Notes under the pieces: model-generated
Databases searched by the model: none
What the model was told of the DNA's origin: nothing
What the model saw: only the letters and a program-made list of their open reading frames with translations
Translations under genes and position numbers: made by a program
From: Massilia varians
Lineage (GTDB): Bacteria > Pseudomonadota > Gammaproteobacteria > Burkholderiales > Burkholderiaceae_D
DNA length: 64,000 nt
NCBI RefSeq assembly: GCF_027923905.1
Contig: NZ_AP026966.1
Location: 868,001 to 932,000, forward strand
Reading direction: 5' to 3'
Shown: one piece after another, positions 26,252 to 34,645 of the stretch
Layout: each line of letters begins with the position of its first letter
Numbering within the stretch: position 1 is the first letter of the stretch

Positions 26252-26914
26252 ATGCAGAAAACACTGCGTATCCACCGTGTACTGGCGCTGTCGATCGCGG
26301 GCGCCCTGTTCGCCGCCGGCGCAGCCCAGGCCCAGGCGGCCAGCCAGGCGACGGTGCCGGCCGCTGCGGCGGCTCCGGCAAGCACCGCGAGCAAGCTGGA
26401 CCGTTCAGACCGCAAGCTGCTCGAAATGATGGCCGAGTCCAATATCGCCGAAATCAATGCCGGCAAGCTGGCCTTGACCAAGGCAAGCAATCCCGAGGTC
26501 AAGGCCTACGCCCGGCGCATGGTCGACGAGCACAGCAAGTCCCTGGCCGAAGTGCAGACCCTGGCCCGGGCCAAGGGCGTCGAGTTGCCGAAAGAGTCGA
26601 ACGTCAAGCACAAGGCCAAGGAATCGATGCTCTCGGCGCTGAGCGGCGACATCTTCGACCGCACCTATGTGAAGCAGTCGGGCCGGCGCGACCACCGCGT
26701 CACGCACGAGCACCTGCGCGACAACATGGACAAGATCAAGGATCCGGACATCAAGGCGCTGGCCATGAAGATGCGGCCGATCGTCGAGCAGCACCTGCTG
26801 GCGGCGGACGAGCTCATCGCCAAGACGGCGCGCGGCGCCACCGGCACTGCGGGCACGCCGGGCAACGATACCAGCACCGCGACCGGCAAGGAGCCGATCC
26901 CGAACAAGAAGTAA
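26252..26914 (+). CDS. Exported DUF4142-domain protein (second copy)
   Basis: A 220-residue precursor with a signal peptide to about residue 28 (AAQAQA), a short Ala-rich linker and the DUF4142 domain (LLEMMAESNIAEINAGKLAL, VKAYARRMVDEHSKSLAEVQTLA). It parallels the upstream protein closely in the domain but lacks the Gly/Ser/Thr linker. ATG 26252 has AAGGAG 8 bases upstream; the frame extends to a GTG at 26234 with no merit. The C-terminal TGTAGTPGNDTSTATG tail is disordered. Probably a two-gene unit with its neighbour. Confidence 0.88.
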   Translation: MQKTLRIHRVLALSIAGALFAAGAAQAQAASQATVPAAAAAPASTASKLDRSDRKLLEMMAESNIAEINAGKLALTKASNPEVKAYARRMVDEHSKSLAEVQTLARAKGVELPKESNVKHKAKESMLSALSGDIFDRTYVKQSGRRDHRVTHEHLRDNMDKIKDPDIKALAMKMRPIVEQHLLAADELIAKTARGATGTAGTPGNDTSTATGKEPIPNKK

Positions 26915-26973
26915 GTGCGCTCCGGTCCGCCGGACCAGATCGCCTGGTCCACCGGACCGGATCGCTTCCGCGC

Positions 26974-27510
26974 TCAGCGCTGCGGAGTGCCTTTCCACTT
27001 CCCTTCGATGCGCTTGACGTCGATCTCGATGCCGACGATCGCCTTGAGCATCCCGTCGATATAGCTGCGCGGCGCATCGGCCACCGACCATGGTTGCGGC
27101 TGGCCCGCTTCGTGGTGCCGCGTCTGCGCATGCAGGACGTCCAGCAGCCAGGCCGGCTCCTCGATCGCACGCAGGGGCCCGTACACGTGCACGACATGGT
27201 AGTCCCAGGTCGGCACCACCTTGCCGCCGCTGGCGGCTTTTTCCTGCGGGTCGGGCGGCACGTAGCCGGCGGGGCCGCGAAAGACCGCCAGCACCTGCTG
27301 GCCGGCGCGGCGCCATACCGGGTTGGCGCGGGCCACGTGGGCGCGCAGCAGACCCAGGCCGCCGGCGCCGCCTTCGACGAACTCGAAGGGCAGGTGGTCG
27401 GCGTCGGGCAGTTCCCCATTGCGCGTGACCAGCATGCCCAGGGCATGCTCCCTGATGAGCGAGCGCATGGCTTGCGGGTCCTGCTGGCGGTGTCGGGTCG
27501 GCAGGTACAT
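26974..27510 (-). CDS. PaiB-family FMN-binding protein, short C-terminus
   Basis: The 178-residue protein has the PaiB split-barrel pattern: N-terminal MYLPTRHR, LGMLVTRNGELPDADHLPF, PGYVPPD, VPTWDYHVVHVYG and KAIVGIEIDVKRIEGKWKG. Bacillus PaiB was described as a negative regulator of sporulation and protease genes, but the fold resembles pyridoxamine-phosphate oxidase-like FMN proteins. Family members run on ~25 residues past KWK with a conserved QNR; here translation stops at KWKGTPQR, so the end is truncated. It is divergent from the MocR gene 27648. Confidence 0.82.
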   Translation of the reverse strand: MYLPTRHRQQDPQAMRSLIREHALGMLVTRNGELPDADHLPFEFVEGGAGGLGLLRAHVARANPVWRRAGQQVLAVFRGPAGYVPPDPQEKAASGGKVVPTWDYHVVHVYGPLRAIEEPAWLLDVLHAQTRHHEAGQPQPWSVADAPRSYIDGMLKAIVGIEIDVKRIEGKWKGTPQR

Positions 27511-27617
27511 CAGCGCACCCCCAGGGGCAGCGACAGGGACACCCTTGCCTCGAACTCGTTCATGCTTCCTCCGTGATGGTCTGGCCCCATCTTACGTGGC
27601 CACTTGGCTTGCCCAAA

Positions 27618-27649
27618 GTACCAATCGGCGCGAAGATGGGCGTACCAAT
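27618..27649 (+). promoter_or_regulatory. Direct repeat at the mocR start, possible autoregulatory site
   Basis: GTACCAAT occurs at 27618-27625 and again at 27642-27649, 24 bp apart; the second copy includes the first two bases of the chosen ATG (27648). MocR/PdxR-type regulators commonly bind pairs of direct repeats in the divergent region they control. The location between mocR and the paiB-like gene fits, but there are only two copies and no experimental link. Confidence 0.4.
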
Positions 27650-29123
27650 GCACATCGACGACCTGATCGCCGCCGCCCCGCTCGAGCGCGCCGCCACGAC
27701 CCCGCTGTTCCGCCAGCTCTATGCGCGGCTGAAGGACGCCATCCTGCACGGACGCCTGGCGCCCGGCACGCGCCTGCCGGCCACCCGCGAGCTGGCGCGG
27801 CAGTTGCGGGTGTCGCGCCAGACCGTGCTGGCCGCCTACGAGCAGCTGACGGCCGAGGGCTACCTGCGCGGCGGGGTGGGGCGGGGCACCTTCGTGGACG
27901 CCAGCCTGCCCGCCGCGCGCCCGGCGCCAGATCCTGGCGGCGCGCCTGGCATGCCGCGGCCGCTGCCGGCACGCGGCCTGGCGCTGGCGTCCGGCATGGC
28001 GCGGGTCAGGCCGCACCAGGGCCCGCTGCGCGCCTTCAGGCCGAGCATGCCGGGCCTGGACCTGTTTCCCTTCGAGGTCTGGCGCAAGCTGGAAGCGCAT
28101 CACTGGCGCCGCCGCGAGCTGCCGCTGGGTTACGGCGGCGCCGCCGGCCTTCCGCTGCTGCGCGAGCTGCTGTGCGCCTACCTGAACGCGTCGCGCGGGG
28201 TGCGCTGCACGCCCGAACAGATCATCGTCACCAGCGGCTCGCAGCAGGCCCTCTACCTGCTGGCGCAGCTGTTGCTGGCGCCGGGCGAGGGCGTGTGGCT
28301 GGAGTCGCCCGGCTACCAGGGCGCGGCCGCGCCTTTCGAGGCGGCCGGTGCGCGCATGTGCCTGGTGCCGGTCGACGCCGAAGGCATGGACGTCGGCCAT
28401 GCCGCCGTCCACCATCCGGATGCGGCGCTGGTGTTCGCCACCCCGTCGCACCAGCTGCCCCTGGGCGTAACCATGAGCCTGGGCCGGCGCCTGGCGCTGC
28501 TGCGCTGGGCCGAGGCGAACCGCGCCTGGGTCGTCGAAGACGACTACGACAGCGAATACCGCTACACCGGCCCGCCCCTGGCCTCGCTGCAGAGCCTCGA
28601 CCGCGCCGGCTGCGTGATCTATGTCGGCACCCTGTCCAAGGTGCTGTTCCCGGGCCTGCGCCTGGGCTATGTGGTGGCGCCGCCGGCCCTGGTCGAACCC
28701 TTGACGCAGGCCAAAGCGGTGGCCGATCGCCACAGCCCGGTCGTGCCACAGGCGGTGCTGGCCGACTTCATCCGGCAGGGCCATTTTGCACGCCACATCC
28801 GGCGCACCCGCGACGCTTATGCCGAACGCCGCGGCGTCATGCTGGAGGCGCTGCAAAGCCGCCTGGGCGGCATGCTGGCCTGCGGGCCGACGGACACCGG
28901 CCTGGATGTCTGCGCGCGCATCACCGGCCCCCTGGACGAAGCCGAGGCCGCGGCGCGTGCCCTGGCCGCCGGCGTCGACCTGCGTCCACTGTCCTACTAC
29001 GTGCATCCGCAGGCCGGCCCGGCATGCGCGGCGCCGCCCGGGATGCTGCTGGGCTTTTCGGCGTTCACGCCGGCCGAGATCCGCACCGGCGCAGCCCGTC
29101 TCGAACAGGCCCTGGTGCCCTGA
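27648..29123 (+). CDS. MocR/PdxR-type regulator (GntR HTH + class I aminotransferase domain)
   Basis: The 491-residue protein has an N-terminal GntR winged helix (residues ~15-85; LPATRELARQLRVSRQTVLAAYEQL) followed by a fold-type I aminotransferase domain. The PLP lysine is in GTLSKVLFPGLRLGYVV, with VVEDDYDSEYRY upstream providing the PLP-pyridine Asp. MocR proteins sense PLP or amino-containing metabolites and usually control a neighbouring gene, here plausibly the divergent paiB-like gene. ATG 27648 begins MHIDDLI; ATG 27636 four codons earlier is possible. Confidence 0.88.
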   Translation: MHIDDLIAAAPLERAATTPLFRQLYARLKDAILHGRLAPGTRLPATRELARQLRVSRQTVLAAYEQLTAEGYLRGGVGRGTFVDASLPAARPAPDPGGAPGMPRPLPARGLALASGMARVRPHQGPLRAFRPSMPGLDLFPFEVWRKLEAHHWRRRELPLGYGGAAGLPLLRELLCAYLNASRGVRCTPEQIIVTSGSQQALYLLAQLLLAPGEGVWLESPGYQGAAAPFEAAGARMCLVPVDAEGMDVGHAAVHHPDAALVFATPSHQLPLGVTMSLGRRLALLRWAEANRAWVVEDDYDSEYRYTGPPLASLQSLDRAGCVIYVGTLSKVLFPGLRLGYVVAPPALVEPLTQAKAVADRHSPVVPQAVLADFIRQGHFARHIRRTRDAYAERRGVMLEALQSRLGGMLACGPTDTGLDVCARITGPLDEAEAAARALAAGVDLRPLSYYVHPQAGPACAAPPGMLLGFSAFTPAEIRTGAARLEQALVP

Positions 29124-29129
29124 GCGCTA

Positions 29130-29927
29130 ATGGCATTTAAGGAAACATTGCCTTTTGATCAGCTAGAATTGCCGTTTTGCTTGAACACGAGAGTCATATG
29201 GCGACGCAGGGCGAATACGAGTTTCAAGAGGATCGGCGAAGCGGGCATGCAGCACTCGACCCACAAGCCCTGGTCCGACGCCCATTGCGGCCTGTACATG
29301 ATGGAGCTGGGCGCCATGCTCGGCCTGATGCCGGAGGGGGGACGCCTGCTCGACATGGGCTGCGGCACCGGATGGACCAGCGTGCTGTTCGCCAAGCGCG
29401 GCTACGACGTGACCGGCACCGACCTGGTGCCGGAAGCCATCGATGCCGGACGCCGGCTCCGGGACAAGGAAGGACTGGCGAACCTCGACTTCGTGGTCGG
29501 CGACTACGAGTCGCTGTCCTTCCGCGAAGAGTTCGACGTGGTGGTGTTCTTCGACTGCCTGCACCATGCGGTGGACGAGGTCAGCGCCCTGCAGAGCGCC
29601 TGGCGCGCCCTGAAACCGGGCGGCATCTGCATCACCTCGGAGCCCGGCCTGGGCCACGCGCGCCGCTCGGCCGCCGTCATGGCGGAATTCGGCACGACCG
29701 AGCGCGACATGCATCCCGCGAAGATCATCCGCGCTGGCAAGAAAGTGGGCTTCCGCGCCTTCAGCGTGCATCCGCACGCCTCCTACCTCTACATTGCCCT
29801 GTACCGCAGGCACGCCAACAACCTGGTGGGCAAGCTGCTGCGCATTCCCGGCATGCGCGCCCTGGCGGGCCTGGCCACCGTGCTGTTCTCGAAGCATCAG
29901 GCCGGCATCGTCGTGCTGCGCAAATAA
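29130..29927 (+). CDS. Class I SAM-dependent methyltransferase
   Basis: The 265-residue frame has the Rossmann methyltransferase motifs: LLDMGCGTGWTSVLFAKRGYDVTGTDL (motif I plus the acidic residue), DFVVGDYESLSF, FDVVVFFDCLHHAVDEV and ALKPGGICITSEP. A C-terminal hydrophobic stretch near 235-260 may be membrane-associated. The start is uncertain: ATG 29130 lacks an RBS, and TTG at 29148 or 29181 in the same frame would give MNTRVIWRRRAN, which looks more like a family beginning. The next two genes are glycosyltransferases, so a surface-glycan substrate is possible. Confidence 0.82.
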   Translation: MAFKETLPFDQLELPFCLNTRVIWRRRANTSFKRIGEAGMQHSTHKPWSDAHCGLYMMELGAMLGLMPEGGRLLDMGCGTGWTSVLFAKRGYDVTGTDLVPEAIDAGRRLRDKEGLANLDFVVGDYESLSFREEFDVVVFFDCLHHAVDEVSALQSAWRALKPGGICITSEPGLGHARRSAAVMAEFGTTERDMHPAKIIRAGKKVGFRAFSVHPHASYLYIALYRRHANNLVGKLLRIPGMRALAGLATVLFSKHQAGIVVLRK

Positions 29928-30089
29928 GCGCGCCTAAGGCTTTAAGCTGTTGTCTTTCGTATTCCAACGGTTGTGTTGCAGGCAAGAACATGTAAAGATG
30001 GGCCGGAATCCAGCAGTTGTGAATAAATAAGGGGAGCCCTGGCGCGACCAGGCCGGGGACTCCCTCAAGATTTTTCGGAAATCCGGTTC

Positions 30090-31136
30090 ATGCATTCTGC
30101 CTTGTCTCGCATCCTTATCTGCCGCACGGATAACATCGGCGACGTCGTCCTCACCCTGCCGCTGGCCGGCTTCCTGAAGCAGGCGATCCCGGGCGTCCAG
30201 GTCGACATGGTGTGCCGCGCCTATGCCGCGCCGGTGGTGCGCTGCTGCCGCCACATCGACCGCGTGCTGGCGCTGGAAGAACTGGACATCGAGCGCCTGT
30301 TCCGCGACCGGGACTACGACACCGTCATCTTCGCCTTCCCGCACCGGGCCATCGGCCGCGCGGCACGGCGCGCCCACGTGCCGAACCGCGTGGGAAGCAG
30401 CCACCGGCTGCACCACTGGATCAGCTGCAACCGGCTGGCGCACTTCAGCCGGGCGCGTTCGAACCTGCACGAAGCCCAGCTGAATTTCGCCCTGCTCAAG
30501 CCGCTCGGCATCGACCACCAGCCGGCCCTGGACGCGCTCTGGCCCCTGTACGGCATGGGGGCGCCGGTGGATGCCGGCGTGGTCGATCTCTTCGATCCGG
30601 CCCGCTTGAACCTGATCCTGCATCCCAAGTCCAACGGCAACGGCCGCGAGTGGCCGCTGGCGCGCTACACCGAACTAGCCGCGCTGCTGCAGGACGATCC
30701 CAGCATCGCGCTCTGGGTCACGGGCAGCCGCGCCGAGGGCGAACTGCTGGCGCGCGAGGCGCCGGCGCTCCTGGCCAGCCCGAACGTACGCAACCTGTGC
30801 GGCCAGGTGGACCTGAACGGACTGGTGGCGCTGATCGGCATGGCGGACGGCCTGGTCGCCAGCGGCACCGGACCGCTGCATATCGCGGCGGCGCTGGGAC
30901 GGCCGACGCTCGGCCTGTTCCCGCCGATCAAACCGATCGACATCGCCCGCTGGGGCGCGCTGGGCCGGCATGCCCGGTCGCTCTGCGGCGCGCAGGCCTG
31001 CGGCAGCTGCAGCGACGCGCGCCACTGCCGCTGCATGGAGGCGATCGGCGCGTCCCAGGTGGCGCAGGTGGTCGCCGGGTGGCGCGCCACGCAAGCGCAG
31101 CAGCGCGCCGAACGCATGGAAGAAGCCGCAGCGTGA
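30090..31136 (+). CDS. Glycosyltransferase family 9 (heptosyltransferase-like)
   Basis: The 348-residue protein has the GT9 GT-B fold. ILICRTDNIGDVVLTLPLAGFLK is the typical N-terminal acceptor-site region, NLILHPKSNGNGREWPLARYTELA opens the C-terminal domain, and GLVASGTGPLHIAAALGRPTLGLF is the donor-binding motif (SGTGPxH). GT9 enzymes add heptose or related sugars to the LPS core. A Cys-rich tail (CGAQACGSCSDARHCRC) may bind a metal. The 162-bp gap 29928-30089 before it contains no gene, only a likely promoter. The stop overlaps the start of the next gene as GTGA. Confidence 0.88.
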   Translation: MHSALSRILICRTDNIGDVVLTLPLAGFLKQAIPGVQVDMVCRAYAAPVVRCCRHIDRVLALEELDIERLFRDRDYDTVIFAFPHRAIGRAARRAHVPNRVGSSHRLHHWISCNRLAHFSRARSNLHEAQLNFALLKPLGIDHQPALDALWPLYGMGAPVDAGVVDLFDPARLNLILHPKSNGNGREWPLARYTELAALLQDDPSIALWVTGSRAEGELLAREAPALLASPNVRNLCGQVDLNGLVALIGMADGLVASGTGPLHIAAALGRPTLGLFPPIKPIDIARWGALGRHARSLCGAQACGSCSDARHCRCMEAIGASQVAQVVAGWRATQAQQRAERMEEAAA

Positions 31137-32182
31137 GGCCGAGGGTCCTGGTCACGCTCGATTCCATGCGTTTCGAGAATACCGGCCTGCACACTTTCGG
31201 CCACAGCCTGGCGAGCGAGCTGGCCAGGCAGGGACAGGGCAGCGTCGATCTGAGCGCCTACACCTACCCCGCGCAGCACGGCTTCCTGGGCGACCAGGTC
31301 TCCTACGTCGGGCACCGTGGCTTCCACCGCTGGCTGTTTCCGCGCAAGCGCGAGTTCGACGTGGTCCACTTCGCCGACCAGTACTGCCGCTTCGGCCCGG
31401 AGCGGGTGCGCGCCAGGACCGTGATGACGGTCCACGACCTCAACCAGGTACACGAACGCACGCCGGGCACGGCGAAATACCAGCGCTACCTACGCAGAAT
31501 GCGCCGCAAGATCCGCGGCGTCGACCGCATCGTGGCGATCTCCGAATTCGTGAAGAGCGACATCCTGCGCTTCTTCCCGGAAGCGCGGGACAAGATCTCG
31601 GTCATCTACAACGGCACCACGCCGAGCCATGCGCCCGCAGGGCACCGGCCGCGCTTCGTGCCGCCCGGCCGCTTCCTGTTCGCGGTCGGGATGGTCTGCC
31701 CGAAGAAGAATTTCCACGTGCTCGTGCCCCTGCTGCGCGCGAACGACGCCACCCTGGTGATCGCCGGCGTGGTCAAGGAGCCCTACCGCGACAGGATCAT
31801 GCAGGAAGCGGCGCGCTTCGGCGTGGCCGAGCGGGTAGTGGTGACCGGGCCGGTCAGCCAGTTCGACAAGGACTGGTACTACGCGCATTGCGAGGCCTTC
31901 CTGTTCCCCTCGCTCGCCGAAGGCTTCGGCCTGCCGGTGCTGGAGGCGATGCACCACGGCCGCCCGGTGTTCCTGTCGCGCTTCACCAGCCTGCCGGAAG
32001 TGGGCGGCGACGCCGCCTTCTATTTCGACAATTTCGATCCGGACCACATGAACGAGGTCCTGGCGACGGGCCTGGCTCGCTTCGCCCGCGAGGACGGCGC
32101 CGAACGCGCACGCGCCCATGCGCGCCGCTTCAGCTGGGAACAGGCGGGGGCGGCCTACCTGGCGCTGTACCGGCAGCTCTGA
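31133..32182 (+). CDS. Glycosyltransferase family 4 (GT-B, retaining)
   Basis: The 349-residue protein has the group-1 glycosyltransferase signature: FVVHDLNQVH-type acceptor domain (VMTVHDLNQVHERTPG), VAISEFVKSDILRFFPEA, then the donor domain FLFAVGMVCPKKNF and the E-x7-E motif in SLAEGFGLPVLEAMHHGRP. Substrates are probably a nucleotide sugar and an LPS-core or exopolysaccharide acceptor. It starts at GTG 31133, which overlaps the TGA of the GT9 gene, so the two are translationally coupled. No ATG in this frame fits a better start. Confidence 0.87.
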   Translation: MRPRVLVTLDSMRFENTGLHTFGHSLASELARQGQGSVDLSAYTYPAQHGFLGDQVSYVGHRGFHRWLFPRKREFDVVHFADQYCRFGPERVRARTVMTVHDLNQVHERTPGTAKYQRYLRRMRRKIRGVDRIVAISEFVKSDILRFFPEARDKISVIYNGTTPSHAPAGHRPRFVPPGRFLFAVGMVCPKKNFHVLVPLLRANDATLVIAGVVKEPYRDRIMQEAARFGVAERVVVTGPVSQFDKDWYYAHCEAFLFPSLAEGFGLPVLEAMHHGRPVFLSRFTSLPEVGGDAAFYFDNFDPDHMNEVLATGLARFAREDGAERARAHARRFSWEQAGAAYLALYRQL

Positions 32183-32206
32183 GCCGGCCAGGTTTATACT
32201 GCCGGC

Positions 32207-32770
32207 ATGAACCAGACGCGCTGCTCCTGGGCCAACATGGCCAATCCCCGCTACATCGCCTACCACGACCACGAGTGGGGCGTGCCTTGCCATGACGAGA
32301 CGACCTTGTTCGAGATGCTGAACCTGGAGGGGGCGCAGGCCGGCCTGTCGTGGGAGACCATCCTGAACAAGCGCGACAGCTACCGTGCGGCTTTCGATCA
32401 CTGGGATGCGCAAAAAATCGCCGCCTACGACGCCGCCAAGGTGGCCGAGCTGCTGGCCAACCCGGGCATCGTGCGCAACCGCCTGAAGGTGGCGGCGGCG
32501 ATCGGCAATGCGAAAGCCTACCTGGCGATGCGCGAACAGGGGCTCACGCTGGACGCCTACCTGTGGGGCTGGGTCGACGGCAAGCCGCTCGTCAACGACT
32601 GGCCGGATGGCTCCCGTCCCGCCAGGACGGCGCTGTCGGACCGCATCTCGAAGGACCTGTCCAAACGCGGCTTCAAGTTCGTCGGCTCGACCATCATCTA
32701 TGCCTACCTGCAGGGCGTCGGCGTCGTCAACGACCACGACAAGGCCTGCTTCCGTTTCGCGGGAGCTTGA
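32207..32770 (+). CDS. tag: DNA-3-methyladenine glycosylase I
   Basis: A 187-residue base-excision enzyme that removes 3-methyladenine. The zinc ligands and active site of Tag are visible: C near residue 4 (RCSW), H in YHDHEWGVP, EGAQAGLSWETIL with the catalytic Glu, and H and C near the end (VNDHDKACF). The length equals the family norm. The upstream GT4 gene ends 24 bp before, and mnmC starts one base after. Confidence 0.94.
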   Translation: MNQTRCSWANMANPRYIAYHDHEWGVPCHDETTLFEMLNLEGAQAGLSWETILNKRDSYRAAFDHWDAQKIAAYDAAKVAELLANPGIVRNRLKVAAAIGNAKAYLAMREQGLTLDAYLWGWVDGKPLVNDWPDGSRPARTALSDRISKDLSKRGFKFVGSTIIYAYLQGVGVVNDHDKACFRFAGA

Positions 32771-32771
32771 C

Positions 32772-34427
32772 GTGGACCTGCGCGCGCACTGGCGCGGCCG
32801 CGCACGCTACACCGTGTTCGACACCCGCTACGGCGACGGCGCCCGGGTGCGCGCCTGGCAGGAAGCCTGGCGCGCCGACCCGGAAGCGCCGGCGCGGCTG
32901 CACGTCGTGGCCCTGGCCGACGGCCTGCTGCCGGGATTTCACCGCATTCCCCAAGATGACCCGCGGCTGACCCTGACCCTGCTGGCGGCGCCGTTCGAGG
33001 TTGCCCTCGCGCAGCTGGGCGCGCAGCCAGATTATGTGTATCTGGATGCCGTCGCGGGCGCCGGTTTCGCCCGGCCGTTGGCGCGTATCGCAGGGAGCGG
33101 GGCACGCCTGCATGCGGCGGCTCTGGACGCGGAGCAGCGCGCGGCGCTGCAGGCGCAGGGCTTCATCTTCGAGGGCGACGGTGCGGTCTTCGCGAGCCGC
33201 AAGCCGCGCCTGCCGCAGCCCCCGGTGCTGGCGCAGGAGCACAAGCGCGCCCTGGTCATCGGCGCGGGACTGGCCGGCTCCGCCGCCTGCGCCAGCCTGT
33301 GCGCGCGCGGCTGGCAGGTCACGCTGGTCGAGCGCCATGCGGCGCCGGCGATGGAAGCCTCGGGCAACCTGGCCGGCATCTTCATGCCGCTGCTGTCGCG
33401 CGACGACAATATCCCGACCCGCCTGACCCGCGCCGCCTACCTGTACGCGCTGCGCGCCTGGCGCGCGCTGGGCGGCATCGGCGCGGCCATCGAAGGGCAG
33501 GCCTGCGGCGTGCTGCAATTGGCACGCGATGCCGGCCATGCCGAGGTCTCGCGCAGCATCGCGCGCGACGCGCATTACCCGCCCGAATACGCACGCTGGC
33601 TGGAAGCGCGCGAGGCCGAGGCCCTGCTCGGGTTGCCGGCGCCCAGCGGCGGCTGGCTGTTCCCGCAAGGCGGCTGGGCGCGTCCCGGCAGCGTGTGCGA
33701 GGCGATGCTGCGCTCCTGCGGCGAGCGGCTTGCAACGCGCTTCGGCGCCGGCAGCATCAGCCTGGAGCGCGACGGCGACGAATGGCTGGCGCGCGCCGAG
33801 GACGGCAGGGTGGTCGCGCAGGCGCCGACCGTGGTGCTGGCGAGCGGCGCCGGCGCGCGCAGCCTGGCCCAATCGCGCGCGCTGCCGCTGGCGGCCCTGC
33901 GCGGGCAGGTCAGCCACCTGGACAGCAGCAAGCTGCCCGCCTTGCCCCTGGTGCTGTGCCGCGAAGCCTACCTGACCCCGGCGGCGGGCGGCATCGCCTG
34001 CGCCGGCGCCACCTACGACCTCGACGCCGACCCGCAGCTGCGCCTGTCGAGCCACGACGAGAACCTCGAACGCCTGCGCGGCCTCCTGTCCGACCCGCTG
34101 GCTGCGGCAGGGGCGCCGCTGGCCGGCCGCGTGGGGTTCCGCTGCGTGGCCCCGGACCGCCTGCCGCTGGTCGGCCGCCTGCCGGACTTCGGCGCCGCCG
34201 GCGCCACCGAACGCCTGCGCGACGTGCCGCGCCACCCCGGCCTGCACGCGCTGCTCGGCTATGCGTCGCGCGGCCTGATCTGGGCGCCCCTGGCGGCGGA
34301 GCTGCTGGCAGCCCAGCTCGAGGGCGAGCCGCTGCCGCTGGAGACCAGTCTGGTCGATGCACTCGACCCGGCGCGCTTCGTCCTGCGTGCCCGCCGCGCG
34401 CCTCGCGGGCCCGGTATTGAGCCTTGA
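32772..34427 (+). CDS. mnmC: MnmC with eroded N-terminal methyltransferase domain
   Basis: MnmC modifies the wobble uridine of tRNAs; the C-terminal FAD-dependent half removes the carboxymethyl group of cmnm5s2U34 and the N-terminal half methylates nm5s2U34. Here the oxidase half is intact (residues ~158-540; ALVIGAGLAGSAACA and GYASRGLIWAPLAAELLAAQL). The N-terminal 150 residues keep pieces of the methyltransferase (WRGRARYTVFDTRYGDGARVRAW, LDAVAGAGFARP) but the SAM glycine motif is degraded, and roughly 80 residues in the middle appear lost. Total length is 551 against ~670 in E. coli. The methyl transfer is therefore probably lost or done by another enzyme. Start GTG 32772 is one base after tag. 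Confidence 0.82.
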   Translation: MDLRAHWRGRARYTVFDTRYGDGARVRAWQEAWRADPEAPARLHVVALADGLLPGFHRIPQDDPRLTLTLLAAPFEVALAQLGAQPDYVYLDAVAGAGFARPLARIAGSGARLHAAALDAEQRAALQAQGFIFEGDGAVFASRKPRLPQPPVLAQEHKRALVIGAGLAGSAACASLCARGWQVTLVERHAAPAMEASGNLAGIFMPLLSRDDNIPTRLTRAAYLYALRAWRALGGIGAAIEGQACGVLQLARDAGHAEVSRSIARDAHYPPEYARWLEAREAEALLGLPAPSGGWLFPQGGWARPGSVCEAMLRSCGERLATRFGAGSISLERDGDEWLARAEDGRVVAQAPTVVLASGAGARSLAQSRALPLAALRGQVSHLDSSKLPALPLVLCREAYLTPAAGGIACAGATYDLDADPQLRLSSHDENLERLRGLLSDPLAAAGAPLAGRVGFRCVAPDRLPLVGRLPDFGAAGATERLRDVPRHPGLHALLGYASRGLIWAPLAAELLAAQLEGEPLPLETSLVDALDPARFVLRARRAPRGPGIEP

Positions 34428-34434
34428 GCAAGCT

Positions 34435-34541
34435 GTAGGGTGGCCGGCTCTGCCGGCCGCGCGTTCAACCAGCAGATGAACTGCCAATGCGTCTGATCTT
34501 GGCGGAGTTGAACGCGCGTTCGGCATAGCCGAACACCCTAC
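34435..34541. repeat. Paired inverted REP element (BIME-like)
   Basis: Two REP units face each other. The left one is GTAGGGTG (34435-34442), hairpin GGCCGGC-TCT-GCCGGCC, CGCGCGTTCAAC (34458-34469). The right one is the mirror: GTTGAACGCGCG (34507-34518), hairpin TTCGGC-ATA-GCCGAA, CACCCTAC (34534-34541). Arms are conserved while the hairpin sequences differ but keep pairing. It shares its tags with 6779-6835. Such elements are usually moved by RAYT transposases, none of which is in the window. Confidence 0.75.
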
Positions 34542-34645
34542 GTGTTGGGTTAGCGCAATAAGTTACATTCCGCCGGAAAGTGTCAAATCGCCGGCGGTAT
34601 AATTGACTGACGGTAACTTTTTTAGGCTGGAAGCCGGCCACTCCG

